Assembly: GCF_001719045.1 (NCBI RefSeq)
Contig: NZ_CP015423.1
Location: 372,001-436,000 of the forward strand
Reading direction: 5' to 3'
Length of the DNA: 64,000 nucleotides
Origin: Paenibacillus polymyxa
GTDB taxonomy: Bacteria; Bacillota; Bacilli; Paenibacillales; Paenibacillaceae
Below the pieces are notes generated by a model. That model did not search any database. It was not told where the DNA came from and worked only from the letters and a program-made list of their open reading frames with translations. A program made the translations under genes and the position numbers. Shown here one piece after another: positions 23,943-32,316 of this stretch. Within the stretch, counting starts at the first letter, position 1; each line of letters opens with the position of its first letter.

Positions 23943-25559
23943 CTACTGAATCAAATCAATCGCCTGCTGGGGTACAAAATAATCAACGCCGTTAAATACA
24001 ACTACACCGTTGAGCTTGGTATTTTTGCCATTCAGCGTAGCTATATTTTTGTATACTGGAAGCTCCAGCTTGTTACTGCCTTTGGTCACTGTAATGACTT
24101 TCGTATCCGCAGTAAACTTGGCTCCTTTAGCTTCAAAAGCGGCTTTTGCAGGAACAAACAGCTGCTTGCTGACCGTATCCAAATCCAGTCCAAGCACACG
24201 TGTCATATATTTATTGACATCTGTATTGTCGATTACACCGGTTGGACGGTCTCCGTTCGGCGCATACGTGTACAACACGACATCGCCTCCTGTATGTCCG
24301 CCTGTAGTCCAGCCAATATTCGCACGTTTGCTAATGATCGGTCCGACAGCATAGTTCATGCTGCCTTCTTTGGCATCTTTAATGGTTTTTACTTCTTCGT
24401 CTGTCAAATCGGTGATGCCAAAATATGTGGAAAGCACCTCTTTAATATTGCTGCGATCTGCATTCAGCTTGGCTTCCAAGCCTTCACCCGTCAGCTTCGC
24501 TTTTTTCAGCGGGTCTATAAAAGAAGCTAAAGGTGTTTTATCATAATTGCTAGTTGTATCGCTGCTACCAATCGTCAATCCACCATTTCCGTGGTCTGTC
24601 ACTGCTACGACGACTGTATTTTGGTTTTGTTTGGCGTAATCCACAGCAACTTTCACTGCATCGTCAAATGAAAGCACGTCACTGATAATTCCGGTTGGAT
24701 CATTTGCATGGGCGGCCCAATCCACTTTACTGCCTTCTACCATTAAGAAGAAGCCTTTATCGTTTTTGGACAACACATCAATTGCTTTCGATGTCATTTC
24801 CGCCAGACTAGGTTCCTTGGATGCATCGCGATCCAGGTTATACGCAAGGGCTTCGGGAGAAAAGCTGCCCCAGAGCTTGCTGGAGGTCGATTTTTTCAAC
24901 CCTTCAGGTGTCGTGACAAAGTCATAACCCTGGTCTTTAATTTGGGCTACCAAATCTTGGCCATCTTTACGCCCTGCTGCCTCCAAAAACTTGCCGCCTC
25001 CACCTAACACTACGTCAACCCCGTTGTAGGCTTGCTGCATGCTGAGTGCATCATAATTTTTACGATCAGGATAATGTGCGGTAAAATCAGCTGGTGTCGC
25101 ATGCATAATCTCGGAAGTCGCAATAACTCCGGTCGATTTTCCTGCCAGCTTGGAAGCCTCAAGAATGGAAGCTACAGGCTTTTTGGCGTCACCCGCTGCA
25201 ATGGGTTGTTGTCCAGGCATTGTCGCTTCATCAGGAAGGACACCTACATACCCAGTATGTGATTTATATCCTGTGGCAAAAGCAGTACCCGCTGGAGCAG
25301 AATCAGCAATTGGAGCATCCGCAGAATGCGTACGCACCATGCCGCTTGCCATACTGTCTAAAGTTAAGGAGGAGCCTTTGTACCATCTAGCCAGTGCAGT
25401 GGCGTCATTAGCCATACCGTCTGGAATCAAAATAATTACGTTTTTAATCGACGTGTCCTTTTCGACTGCCATCGCCGTCCCACCGCTTACTGCTAGCATC
25501 ATAGTCGCTACGAGTGCAGCCACCGATTTTTTCGTATGTATCCCCCAACATTTTAGCAT
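23943..25559 (-). CDS. Secreted alkaline phosphatase (PhoA family) with stalk-type C-terminus
   Basis: A 538-residue exported phosphomonoesterase. It has a signal peptide (about 1-32), the N-terminal metal site VIILIPDGMANDA, the phosphorylated-serine motif ADSAPAGTAFATG, and later metal ligands in MVEGSKVDWAAHAND, VVAVTDHGNGG and WTTGGHTGGDV. The last about 55 residues (LPVYKNIATLNGKNTKLNGV, then YFVPQQA) resemble the copper-amine-oxidase stalk repeat seen in the amidases at the left end of the window. ATG 25559 has GGGAGG seven bases before it. No clear Pho box was seen upstream. Confidence 0.92.
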   Translation of the reverse strand: MLKCWGIHTKKSVAALVATMMLAVSGGTAMAVEKDTSIKNVIILIPDGMANDATALARWYKGSSLTLDSMASGMVRTHSADAPIADSAPAGTAFATGYKSHTGYVGVLPDEATMPGQQPIAAGDAKKPVASILEASKLAGKSTGVIATSEIMHATPADFTAHYPDRKNYDALSMQQAYNGVDVVLGGGGKFLEAAGRKDGQDLVAQIKDQGYDFVTTPEGLKKSTSSKLWGSFSPEALAYNLDRDASKEPSLAEMTSKAIDVLSKNDKGFFLMVEGSKVDWAAHANDPTGIISDVLSFDDAVKVAVDYAKQNQNTVVVAVTDHGNGGLTIGSSDTTSNYDKTPLASFIDPLKKAKLTGEGLEAKLNADRSNIKEVLSTYFGITDLTDEEVKTIKDAKEGSMNYAVGPIISKRANIGWTTGGHTGGDVVLYTYAPNGDRPTGVIDNTDVNKYMTRVLGLDLDTVSKQLFVPAKAAFEAKGAKFTADTKVITVTKGSNKLELPVYKNIATLNGKNTKLNGVVVFNGVDYFVPQQAIDLIQ

Positions 25560-25718
25560 TCATTTTCCTCCCAGATACTTTTTTGTACAACCAGAACTAA
25601 GATTAATCACATTTTATCAGGAGAATGTTAAATGGATTGCTTATCTGTATTAAAAGACTCTATTTGTATAAAAACGCTTCATCTATATAAAACTTGTGAC
25701 ACATGAGATTCGTTAAGA

Positions 25719-25747
25719 TTGGGAATTTCATTTTATTATTGTATAAT
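25719..25747 (+). promoter_or_regulatory. Promoter of the LysR gene
   Basis: TTGGGA (25719-25724), 17-base spacer, TATAAT (25742-25747), 51 bases before the LysR start. Confidence 0.7.
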
Positions 25748-25798
25748 CAGTCTATGATGTAATAGGTAAAACTTATAAGACAAGGGGCGCAAAATTCG

Positions 25799-26716
25799 AT
25801 GGAATTCAGACAGCTTCAGTACACCCTGCAAATTGCAGCGGAAAAAAACTTCTCACGTGCAGCAGAAAAACTGCATATTGCTCAGCCCTCTTTGAGCCAA
25901 CAATTATCCAAACTGGAAAAAGAACTTGGGGTACTTTTATTTCAACGCAACACCAGCACGGTGGAATTAACACATGCAGGAGCAAGCTTTGTAGAAAAGG
26001 CAAAAAAAATAGTCGATGCAGTCGAGCAGCTCCGGCAGGAAATGGACGACATTTCTCAACTGCGAAAAGGGAAGGTTGTGGTTGGCAGTATGCCTATCAC
26101 AGGTTCTCATTTGCTGCCGCATGTGCTGCCTGTATTCAAGAAGGCTCATCCGGACATTGAAATCGTGTTAGTCGAGGATTCATCCATGAATCTGGAGAAA
26201 AAAACTGCCAGTGGGGATACAGATCTCAGCCTGCTATCTCTTCCATTAGTTGAACCTACACTTTCCTATGTGCCCATCGGTGAAGAGTGGATTGATCTTG
26301 CCGTTCCTCCAGGTCACCCCCTAGCCCTGCGTAAAAAAGGAGGCCATCCGCAGCCTGTGCATATGGAAGAACTGAAAGATGAGCCTTTTGTCGTGCTGAA
26401 AAAAGGGCAAGGCTTTCGCAAGCTGACGATGGATTTGTGTCATCAAGCGGGCTTTGAACCTAATGTGGTGTTTGAGAGCACTAATATGGAGACGCTCCAA
26501 TCGCTCGTAGCGACAGGTATGGGAGTGACACTCGTCCCCCGTTTTATCGCCCGGGCCGCCAGCAGCGAGTTTGTTCCAGCATTATTGCCACTCGCCGAAC
26601 CTACCCCTAGCCGTACCCTGGCCATTGCTTACCGAAACGGACGTTATTTGTCTAAAGCTGCCGAAGCCTTTATTGATACCTTCCGAGAAACGGTCGAGCA
26701 ACTTTCTCAAAAGTAG
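25799..26716 (+). CDS. LysR-family transcriptional regulator
   Basis: A 305-residue LTTR. The winged HTH is at about 1-60 (FRQLQYTLQIAAEKNFSRAA, then LHIAQPSLSQQLSKLEKELG), followed by a type 2 periplasmic-binding-like effector domain (about 90-300). It is divergent from the phosphatase gene with a 239-base gap, but LysR proteins usually control the gene they face, so phoA-type control is only a guess. Similarity to CynR/CysL-like members is general. The effector is unknown. Confidence 0.88.
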   Translation: MEFRQLQYTLQIAAEKNFSRAAEKLHIAQPSLSQQLSKLEKELGVLLFQRNTSTVELTHAGASFVEKAKKIVDAVEQLRQEMDDISQLRKGKVVVGSMPITGSHLLPHVLPVFKKAHPDIEIVLVEDSSMNLEKKTASGDTDLSLLSLPLVEPTLSYVPIGEEWIDLAVPPGHPLALRKKGGHPQPVHMEELKDEPFVVLKKGQGFRKLTMDLCHQAGFEPNVVFESTNMETLQSLVATGMGVTLVPRFIARAASSEFVPALLPLAEPTPSRTLAIAYRNGRYLSKAAEAFIDTFRETVEQLSQK

Positions 26717-26731
26717 CTTCGAATGTGAAAA

Positions 26732-26775
26732 GGACCGTCTTCCTCCCTAGCCAAAGCCAGAGAAGAAGGCGGTCC
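26732..26775 (+). terminator. Hairpin after the LysR gene
   Basis: GGACCGTCTTC pairs with GAAGGCGGTCC (one mismatch). No U tract follows, so this is a weak terminator. From here to 27055 no gene is seen. Confidence 0.45.
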
Positions 26776-27055
26776 CGGGGCTTCACCCCTATACTTTCAA
26801 TACTTCATTTACTTTACGGGTTCGATTACACTGTTGCGATGTTGCTTCCATCTGTCTTCAACGAACCACATTTCATGTTCATTTGAATTTCATGTCAGCC
26901 TCGCCTGATTACTTTACGCTTGCTCGGAAACTCCACTTTATCCATCCCGCATCACTTCTTTCCTTAAGGTCTCTAGCCTTGGTCTCCCAAGAGTGTCCTA
27001 CCTCAGTTCCAATGTGCTGTGTGATCCCAAAGTGCCTGTCCTCGCCTTTTTGTGA

Positions 27056-27196
27056 TCAGGGTCTCCCTAAATCTGGTGGACTTTTATCCTGATCATAGCC
27101 CATTTCATAATTGTTTCCGACAACCTGTCTATTTAAGCCTCTCGGCCGTGACAGGCCATCCCTATTCGCCAGTTCGGATCTACTTTGGTTATCCAT
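27056..27196 (-). CDS. 46-residue hydrophilic small protein
   Basis: A short frame with a very good ribosome site: GGAGG nine bases before ATG 27196, and a TATAAT hexamer 30 bases upstream (27226-27231). The peptide begins MDNQSRSELANRDGLSRPRG and ends DQDKSPPDLGRP. It is highly charged, without cysteine or membrane segment, reminiscent of small spore-associated proteins in composition only. No family recognised. Confidence 0.5.
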   Translation of the reverse strand: MDNQSRSELANRDGLSRPRGLNRQVVGNNYEMGYDQDKSPPDLGRP

Positions 27197-27278
27197 CGTT
27201 ATCAACCTCCTGGTGTCGGGATACTATTATAATACACCTATGGGCTGTATCTGAAACAGGTATCGAAAAACTTTTTTA

Positions 27279-27602
27279 TTATCGAGAAGAACCAAATGCT
27301 TGCTGTACCTCGGCTTCACTCACTTGTGTTTTAAAGACTAATTTTGAAGGATCTTGAGGTGAATAAATGACCTCTATAATACTTCCCTGCTGCAGTTTGG
27401 ATAGTTGGGAAGAAAAAACATCCTTTTGCGTGGTTACATTAAATGTATCGCCGTTGTTTTTCGTTACACTGAGCTTAAACTGAAGCTTAATTTTATTAGG
27501 TCCTGCTTCCCCCATGGGTGTGACATCCAGCACCTTCGCATATGCCTGCTCACCGGTTTTGGCAACTTCCAACAGTTCAGGCGATACGCCCTGCTTGACC
27601 AT
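27279..27602 (-). CDS. Hypothetical protein downstream of HTH-TPR regulator
   Basis: A 107-residue soluble protein with a predicted mostly beta core (AYAKVLDVTPMGEAGPNKIK, LQFKLSVTKNNGDTFNVTTQ, GSIIEVIYSPQDPSKLVF). It starts three bases after the stop of the regulator gene and has no ribosome site of its own, so translation probably depends on the upstream gene. The pattern resembles the small beta domain found in some SHOCT-linked proteins, but I cannot name a function. Confidence 0.6.
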   Translation of the reverse strand: MVKQGVSPELLEVAKTGEQAYAKVLDVTPMGEAGPNKIKLQFKLSVTKNNGDTFNVTTQKDVFSSQLSKLQQGSIIEVIYSPQDPSKLVFKTQVSEAEVQQAFGSSR

Positions 27603-27605
27603 TTG

Positions 27606-28658
27606 CTAATCTATTGTCAGATTGGTTTGGCGAAGCTGATCCAAATGCTGTGACAACAGCCCCCAGTTTTTCCGGGTAAATACGATTTCACAGCGATATA
27701 TCAGCGTAACAGGTAGCATCATCTGCTGCATTTCCTCCCGCTCCCGGCCCATCAGCGCTTCAAAACGTGCTACTTCCTCCAAAGCCTTATCCAGCTCGCC
27801 AATCGATGTTAGCATAATAATACGGTTGTTCAGGATGGTCGTGAGCATATCTGGTGCATTTTCCAAATACACCAAATTGGCCTCAGCCATAGACAACGTT
27901 AACAGTGCTTCCTGTACAGAACCCATGGCAAAACAATATCCGCTGTAAGCCACATACAGGCCCGTCAAACGGTGAAAAAGCCGATCATCATATACCCTGC
28001 GCATCGTCTGCTCGAATACCTGCTTCGCCTGATCAAATTGCTTGACCTGAATACAGGCCTCCATCATAATGTTTTGCGCATTCAGCCAGTTTTCCGTCCC
28101 CTCTTCCACCAGACGTTTTAGCTGCGTAACGTTATTCAGCACATCATAATAATGATTTTTAGAGCGGAAATACTGGATTTTATAAAATAAAATTGCTTTT
28201 TTTAGCGGTGCGGGCAGCTCCACCTCATCCGAACGGCCAAACTTCTCCAAATAAAAATTTAAATAGGTCTGATGTAAATATTCATAGGCCGTTGGGTCAT
28301 TTAATTGCTGGTAATATACGGCCTTCATCAAATAAGTCGTCATTTCCACCACAAGCGAATCGTTGCGATCCTCCAGCTGATCCACATAGCTTTCCGTGGC
28401 AGGATTAGCCAGCTTGGACAGCTCTGTGAAAATCTTATCCGCTGTAGCCAGCGTCTCCTCATCCTCTGCCGCTTCACGCAAGAGGTAGGATGGGTTTACA
28501 CCTAAACGCCCAGCAATTTGCTCGGCCAGATCCTCTGCCAACGGGTAACGGTCAGCCAGTATATTCGCAAAATGTGCGGGTGTCACCAGCCCGTCTACCA
28601 GCTCTTTACGGGACAAGTTTTTCTTTTTACACAAAAAATCAATGCGTTCCTTAAGCAT
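27606..28658 (-). CDS. XRE-type HTH-TPR regulator
   Basis: A 350-residue protein with an N-terminal helix-turn-helix (KERIDFLCKKKNLSRKELVD, about 3-60) and a helical TPR-like remainder (AKQVFEQTMRRVYDDRLF, ALEEVARFEALMGREREEM). ATG 28658 has AAAGGA nine bases upstream; the long frame beyond it lies over the neighbouring amidohydrolase gene. It resembles peptide-responsive RNPP regulators in layout, but no small exported-peptide gene was found at its end. The next gene is the 107-residue hypothetical protein. Confidence 0.75.
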   Translation of the reverse strand: MLKERIDFLCKKKNLSRKELVDGLVTPAHFANILADRYPLAEDLAEQIAGRLGVNPSYLLREAAEDEETLATADKIFTELSKLANPATESYVDQLEDRNDSLVVEMTTYLMKAVYYQQLNDPTAYEYLHQTYLNFYLEKFGRSDEVELPAPLKKAILFYKIQYFRSKNHYYDVLNNVTQLKRLVEEGTENWLNAQNIMMEACIQVKQFDQAKQVFEQTMRRVYDDRLFHRLTGLYVAYSGYCFAMGSVQEALLTLSMAEANLVYLENAPDMLTTILNNRIIMLTSIGELDKALEEVARFEALMGREREEMQQMMLPVTLIYRCEIVFTRKNWGLLSQHLDQLRQTNLTID

Positions 28659-28680
28659 GGAGTATTCCTTTCTGCACTGA

Positions 28681-29499
28681 TTATCGGTCATACAGTGAGG
28701 GACGCCGATCTTCAAACACCGGAATACGACCACGCACGTCCTGCACCAAGACAGACTCAATTGTTCCTGTGAGAATCTCCTCCTGCTCTCCGCCCTCAGC
28801 AATGATTTCTCCCCATGGATCAATAATAAGCGAATGCCCGAAGAAATCAGTATCTCCGCTGCGACCTACCCGGTTACAAGCAATGACATACATTTGATTT
28901 TCTATAGCACGTGCGGTCAGCAAGGTACGCCAGTGATGAAGCCGGGGATGAGGCCATTCCGCGGGTACGATCAGCAAATTTGCGCCCGACAAGGCCAAAC
29001 TTCGGGCTAGTTCAGGAAAACGGATATCATAGCAGATTGACGCACCTGCCTGAATACCGCCATCCAGTGCGAATAAAACCTTTTCTTCGCCAGGCTGCAA
29101 ATATTTTTCTTCATCCATAAGTCGGAATAGATGAATTTTGGAATACGAAGCAACCTCTCTGCCTGTGCGGTCAAAAACGAGCATCGTATTATACACATGA
29201 CCGTCGCTTTTTTTCTCTGCGATTGACCCAGCTACTACGTTCACTTGATGGGTAGCGGCGAATGCTGCTATCCATGCCCGAGTCTCCGTCCCTTCCTTGT
29301 CCGCCAGCTCATGAATGCGATCCAAGGCATAGCCCGTATTCCACATTTCCGGCAGGACAATCAGATCCGGCTTTAGTTCGGTTTTCATCGCTTGTTCCAT
29401 TAAAGCTCGGATATGACTGCGGTTTTCCGGGGGATTTCCTATCTCTATATGAGCTTGTATGAGTGCAACACTGAACGGCTGAGCTTCCTGATACGTCAA
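28681..29499 (-). CDS. mtnU: Carbon-nitrogen hydrolase, omega-amidase type
   Basis: A 272-residue nitrilase-superfamily enzyme. The Glu-Lys-Cys triad is visible in VLPEMWNTGY, YSKIHLFRL and ASICYDIRFPEL. In Bacillus the orthologue MtnU (YkrU) is thought to hydrolyse alpha-ketoglutaramate-type amides made during transamination of the methionine salvage keto acid. It is divergent from the aminotransferase gene at 29676, the same ykrU/ykrV arrangement, which supports the assignment. The start ATG has AGGAGG about seven bases upstream. Confidence 0.82.
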   Translation of the reverse strand: MTYQEAQPFSVALIQAHIEIGNPPENRSHIRALMEQAMKTELKPDLIVLPEMWNTGYALDRIHELADKEGTETRAWIAAFAATHQVNVVAGSIAEKKSDGHVYNTMLVFDRTGREVASYSKIHLFRLMDEEKYLQPGEEKVLFALDGGIQAGASICYDIRFPELARSLALSGANLLIVPAEWPHPRLHHWRTLLTARAIENQMYVIACNRVGRSGDTDFFGHSLIIDPWGEIIAEGGEQEEILTGTIESVLVQDVRGRIPVFEDRRPSLYDR

Positions 29500-29675
29500 A
29501 ATCCTTCATCCTCCTTGTGAGCCGGAGCTTTCCGCGACCCATTATCCGGTATTTTCCCCCATCATAGCCCGATCAGTCTGGATTACGCAACTATGCAAGC
29601 TTAATTCCTCCTATACAACTCGGTAAAATCGTGATAGATTATTTCTTAAACTATTCCAAAAGGTCGTGTGTATTG

Positions 29676-30857
29676 ATGACTCATTTTTCTATTCCCTCCG
29701 CTGACGTCATGAAACAGTTACCTACTCAATTTTTTGCCACACTTGTACAAAATGTAAACCGTGAAATTGCGGCGGGACATGATGTCATTAATCTCGGACA
29801 AGGGAACCCGGACACCCCCACTCCTTCTCATATTGTAAAAGCTTTGCAGGAATCAGCGGATAACCCGCTGTATCATAAATATTCGCCATTTCGCGGTTAC
29901 AGCTTTCTCAAGGAAGCCGTTGCCCAGCGCTATCAGGAGGATTACGGTGTGACGCTCAACCCTGAAACCGAGGTCGCCATCCTGTTTGGCGGAAAAACGG
30001 GTTTGGTTCAGCTGCCGCAAGTCTTACTCAATCCCGGCGATGTGTGTCTCGTCCCTGATCCCGGCTACCCGGACTACTGGTCTGGCGTAGCCTTGGCTAA
30101 AGCGGAAATGTCTTTTCTCCCATTAAAGGAGGAGAACCGTTTTCTGCCCGATTATGAAGCCATTTCCGAGGAAGAACGCCGCCGCGCCAAGTTAATGTTC
30201 CTTAACTATCCGAATAATCCAACCTCGGCAACGGCCCCACTTTCTTTTTACGAGGATACGGTTGAATTCGCGCAACGTAACGGTATTGTGGTTGCCAGTG
30301 ATTTCGCCTATGGCGCTATTGGATTTGATGGCGAACGTCCGGTGAGCTTCCTCCAGGCAGAGGGTGCTAAAGACGTGGGAATTGAGTTCTATACCTTGTC
30401 CAAAACGTACAATATGGCGGGCTGGCGTGTTGGTTTCGCGCTCGGTAATGCCGAAATCATCTCGATGATTAATCTGCTACAGGATCATATTTATGTAAGC
30501 TTGTTTGGCGGCATTCAGGCAGCAGCGGCGACAGCCCTGACGGCCTCGCAGAACTGCGTAGGCGAGCTGGTAGCCCGCTATGAATCACGCCGTAACGCTT
30601 TTTATGATGCACTTGGGCAAATAGGCTGGAAGGCGACGCGCCCAAGCGGCTCCTTTTTCAGTTGGCTGCCTGTGCCGCAGGGCTATACTTCGGCTTCTTT
30701 TGCCGATCTGCTGTTGCGGGAAGCCAAGGTGGCTGTCGCTCCAGGGATCGGCTTCGGAAGCGGCGGCGAAGGATATGTGCGAGCGGGGCTGCTGAGCTCA
30801 GAAGCTCGACTGACCGAGGCGGCTGATCGAATTGGCAAGCTAAACCTGTTTGGTTAA
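29676..30857 (+). CDS. mtnE: PLP-dependent aminotransferase, methionine salvage type
   Basis: A 393-residue class I/II aminotransferase. It shows INLGQGNPDTPTP, NYPNNPTSATA, the PLP-lysine region FYTLSKTYNMAGWRVGF and C-terminal GIGFGSGGEGYVRAG. Pairing with the omega-amidase gene suggests conversion of 4-methylthio-2-oxobutanoate to methionine, as for MtnE. I place the start at ATG 29676, with AAAGG twelve bases before; an in-frame TTG precedes it directly. No S-box riboswitch was found in the 176-base divergent region. Confidence 0.82.
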   Translation: MTHFSIPSADVMKQLPTQFFATLVQNVNREIAAGHDVINLGQGNPDTPTPSHIVKALQESADNPLYHKYSPFRGYSFLKEAVAQRYQEDYGVTLNPETEVAILFGGKTGLVQLPQVLLNPGDVCLVPDPGYPDYWSGVALAKAEMSFLPLKEENRFLPDYEAISEEERRRAKLMFLNYPNNPTSATAPLSFYEDTVEFAQRNGIVVASDFAYGAIGFDGERPVSFLQAEGAKDVGIEFYTLSKTYNMAGWRVGFALGNAEIISMINLLQDHIYVSLFGGIQAAAATALTASQNCVGELVARYESRRNAFYDALGQIGWKATRPSGSFFSWLPVPQGYTSASFADLLLREAKVAVAPGIGFGSGGEGYVRAGLLSSEARLTEAADRIGKLNLFG

Positions 30858-30882
30858 GCCGTATTTTCCAGCTACAACTTCT

Positions 30883-30912
30883 TTGCCAAACCTGGTCTTT
30901 TCGTGGTATTCT
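30883..30912 (+). promoter_or_regulatory. Promoter of the T-box controlled pro-mtn operon
   Basis: TTGCCA, 18-base spacer, TATTCT; transcription would begin just before the T-box leader. Confidence 0.5.
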
Positions 30913-30919
30913 GTATCCA

Positions 30920-31165
30920 ATATCATTTAGCGCGTTGAAGGGACTATTAAGAGAGACTCGGTCCTGTTCAGAGAGTAAATTCCGATAGGCTGCAAGAATT
31001 TACCTGGACTCTCTCCCAACTCCTATCCCCGAGCGCCCTGCGCAATCAGGCGGTCCCTGCCGTTAACAGGTTTCAAGTGGGATGATCATGAATCATCAAT
31101 GAAGGTGGTACCGCGGAAGCACAAACTTTCGTCCTTTGCATACAAAGGATGGAAGTTTTTTTGCA
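30920..31165 (+). promoter_or_regulatory. Proline-specific T-box leader
   Basis: The signature GAAGGTGGTACCGCGG is at 31101-31116, followed by a terminator hairpin. A Stem I can be drawn from CTCGG/CCGAG and CAGAGAG/CTCTC pairings. The internal loop on its 3' side reads AACTCCTATCC, giving a CCU (Pro) specifier at 31022-31024. The apical GGCTGCAAGA is also typical. Uncharged tRNA-Pro would favour the antiterminator and switch on proBAC and the genes behind. The specifier call agrees with the gene content. Confidence 0.88.
31123..31162 (+). terminator. T-box leader terminator
   Basis: AACTTTCGTCCTTTG pairs with CAAAGGATGGAAGTT and is followed by seven T. It competes with the antiterminator formed by the T-box sequence. 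Confidence 0.88.
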
Positions 31166-31197
31166 TTAAAAAGAGTAAAATTAAGGAAGTGGACGTC

Positions 31198-32304
31198 TTG
31201 TCAACACGAATCGTCATTAAAATCGGAAGCAGCTCTCTGACTGGAGTGGAAGGTGGTTTGAATCGGGAAGCCATCGCTTATTTTGCCCGGGAAATCAGCT
31301 TGCTTCGTGCAAAAGGTCATGAAGTGCTGCTGGTTACATCAGGCGCAGTAGCCGCCGGATTCAGGGAGATTGGGTACCCGTTTCGCCCTAAGCTATTGCA
31401 TGAAAAGCAGGCGGCAGCGGCTGTTGGCCAAGCTCTTCTCATGCAGGCCTATGAGCAGGCTTTTAAAGATTTTGACCTAGTGATCGCGCAGGTTCTGCTA
31501 ACCCGTAGTGACTTTTTGAGCCGCAAACGGATGAATAATGCCGGAATGACCGTAGAAGAATTGCTGCGCCAGCAGGTTATCCCGATCTTTAACGAAAATG
31601 ATACTGTATCGATTGACGAATTGAAATTCGGCGATAACGATATGCTGTCCGCGCTGGTTGCCAATCTGGTCAAAGCTCAGCATCTGATTATCATTACGGA
31701 CACCGATGGCGTATATACGGCAGATCCGCGCAAGCATCCGAATGCCGTACGTTTTGAACGTATCGAAGAAATTACAGAGGAGATTTATGCATTAGCTGGA
31801 GGTTCTGGATCGTCTGTAGGTACTGGCGGCATGCGATCCAAGATCGAAGCTGCCAAAGTCGCTACACGCGGCGGTGTACCTGTATATGTGGGACGCGTAA
31901 GCGCGAATGGTGATCTAGACGCAGCCGTCGAAGGACACGGACCGGGAACTTATTTTGACACCCACCTATCTTCACTTCCGATGAAAAAACAGTGGCTTGG
32001 ATTTATGTCCACCCCTCTGGGCGCAGTTCATGTAGACGAAGGGGCTGAGGAAGCGTTGGTTCACGGAGGACACAGTCTACTTCCGGTTGGCGTACGACGT
32101 GTCGAGGGCAGCTTTCATGCCGGAGATGTCGTTGAGGTGCTCGGACCGGAAAATAAAGTGTTAGGACGCGGCATCGTCAATTATGACGATGAACAGCTCC
32201 GAAATGTACAAGGATTACCCAGCGGCGAGGTTGTGGGCAAAATTGGTCCCATTCACCGGCTTGAGGTGATCCACAGGGATGAATGGATTACATTATGTAT
32301 GTAG
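31198..32304 (+). CDS. proB: Glutamate 5-kinase
   Basis: ProB phosphorylates glutamate in the first step of proline synthesis. The 368-residue protein has an amino-acid-kinase domain (VIKIGSSSLTG, VTSGAVAAGF, FNENDTVS, TDTDGVYTADPR) and a C-terminal PUA domain. I choose TTG 31198, which has AAGGAAGTGG at a suitable distance; a GTG at 31189 is in frame but too near that site. It is the first gene behind the T-box. Confidence 0.95.
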   Translation: MSTRIVIKIGSSSLTGVEGGLNREAIAYFAREISLLRAKGHEVLLVTSGAVAAGFREIGYPFRPKLLHEKQAAAAVGQALLMQAYEQAFKDFDLVIAQVLLTRSDFLSRKRMNNAGMTVEELLRQQVIPIFNENDTVSIDELKFGDNDMLSALVANLVKAQHLIIITDTDGVYTADPRKHPNAVRFERIEEITEEIYALAGGSGSSVGTGGMRSKIEAAKVATRGGVPVYVGRVSANGDLDAAVEGHGPGTYFDTHLSSLPMKKQWLGFMSTPLGAVHVDEGAEEALVHGGHSLLPVGVRRVEGSFHAGDVVEVLGPENKVLGRGIVNYDDEQLRNVQGLPSGEVVGKIGPIHRLEVIHRDEWITLCM

Positions 32305-32316
32305 GGAGGCCGTAAC

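Noticed and set aside
29500..29675. Possible SAM riboswitch between mtnU and mtnE
   Set aside because: The conserved S-box core sequence is not present in either direction.
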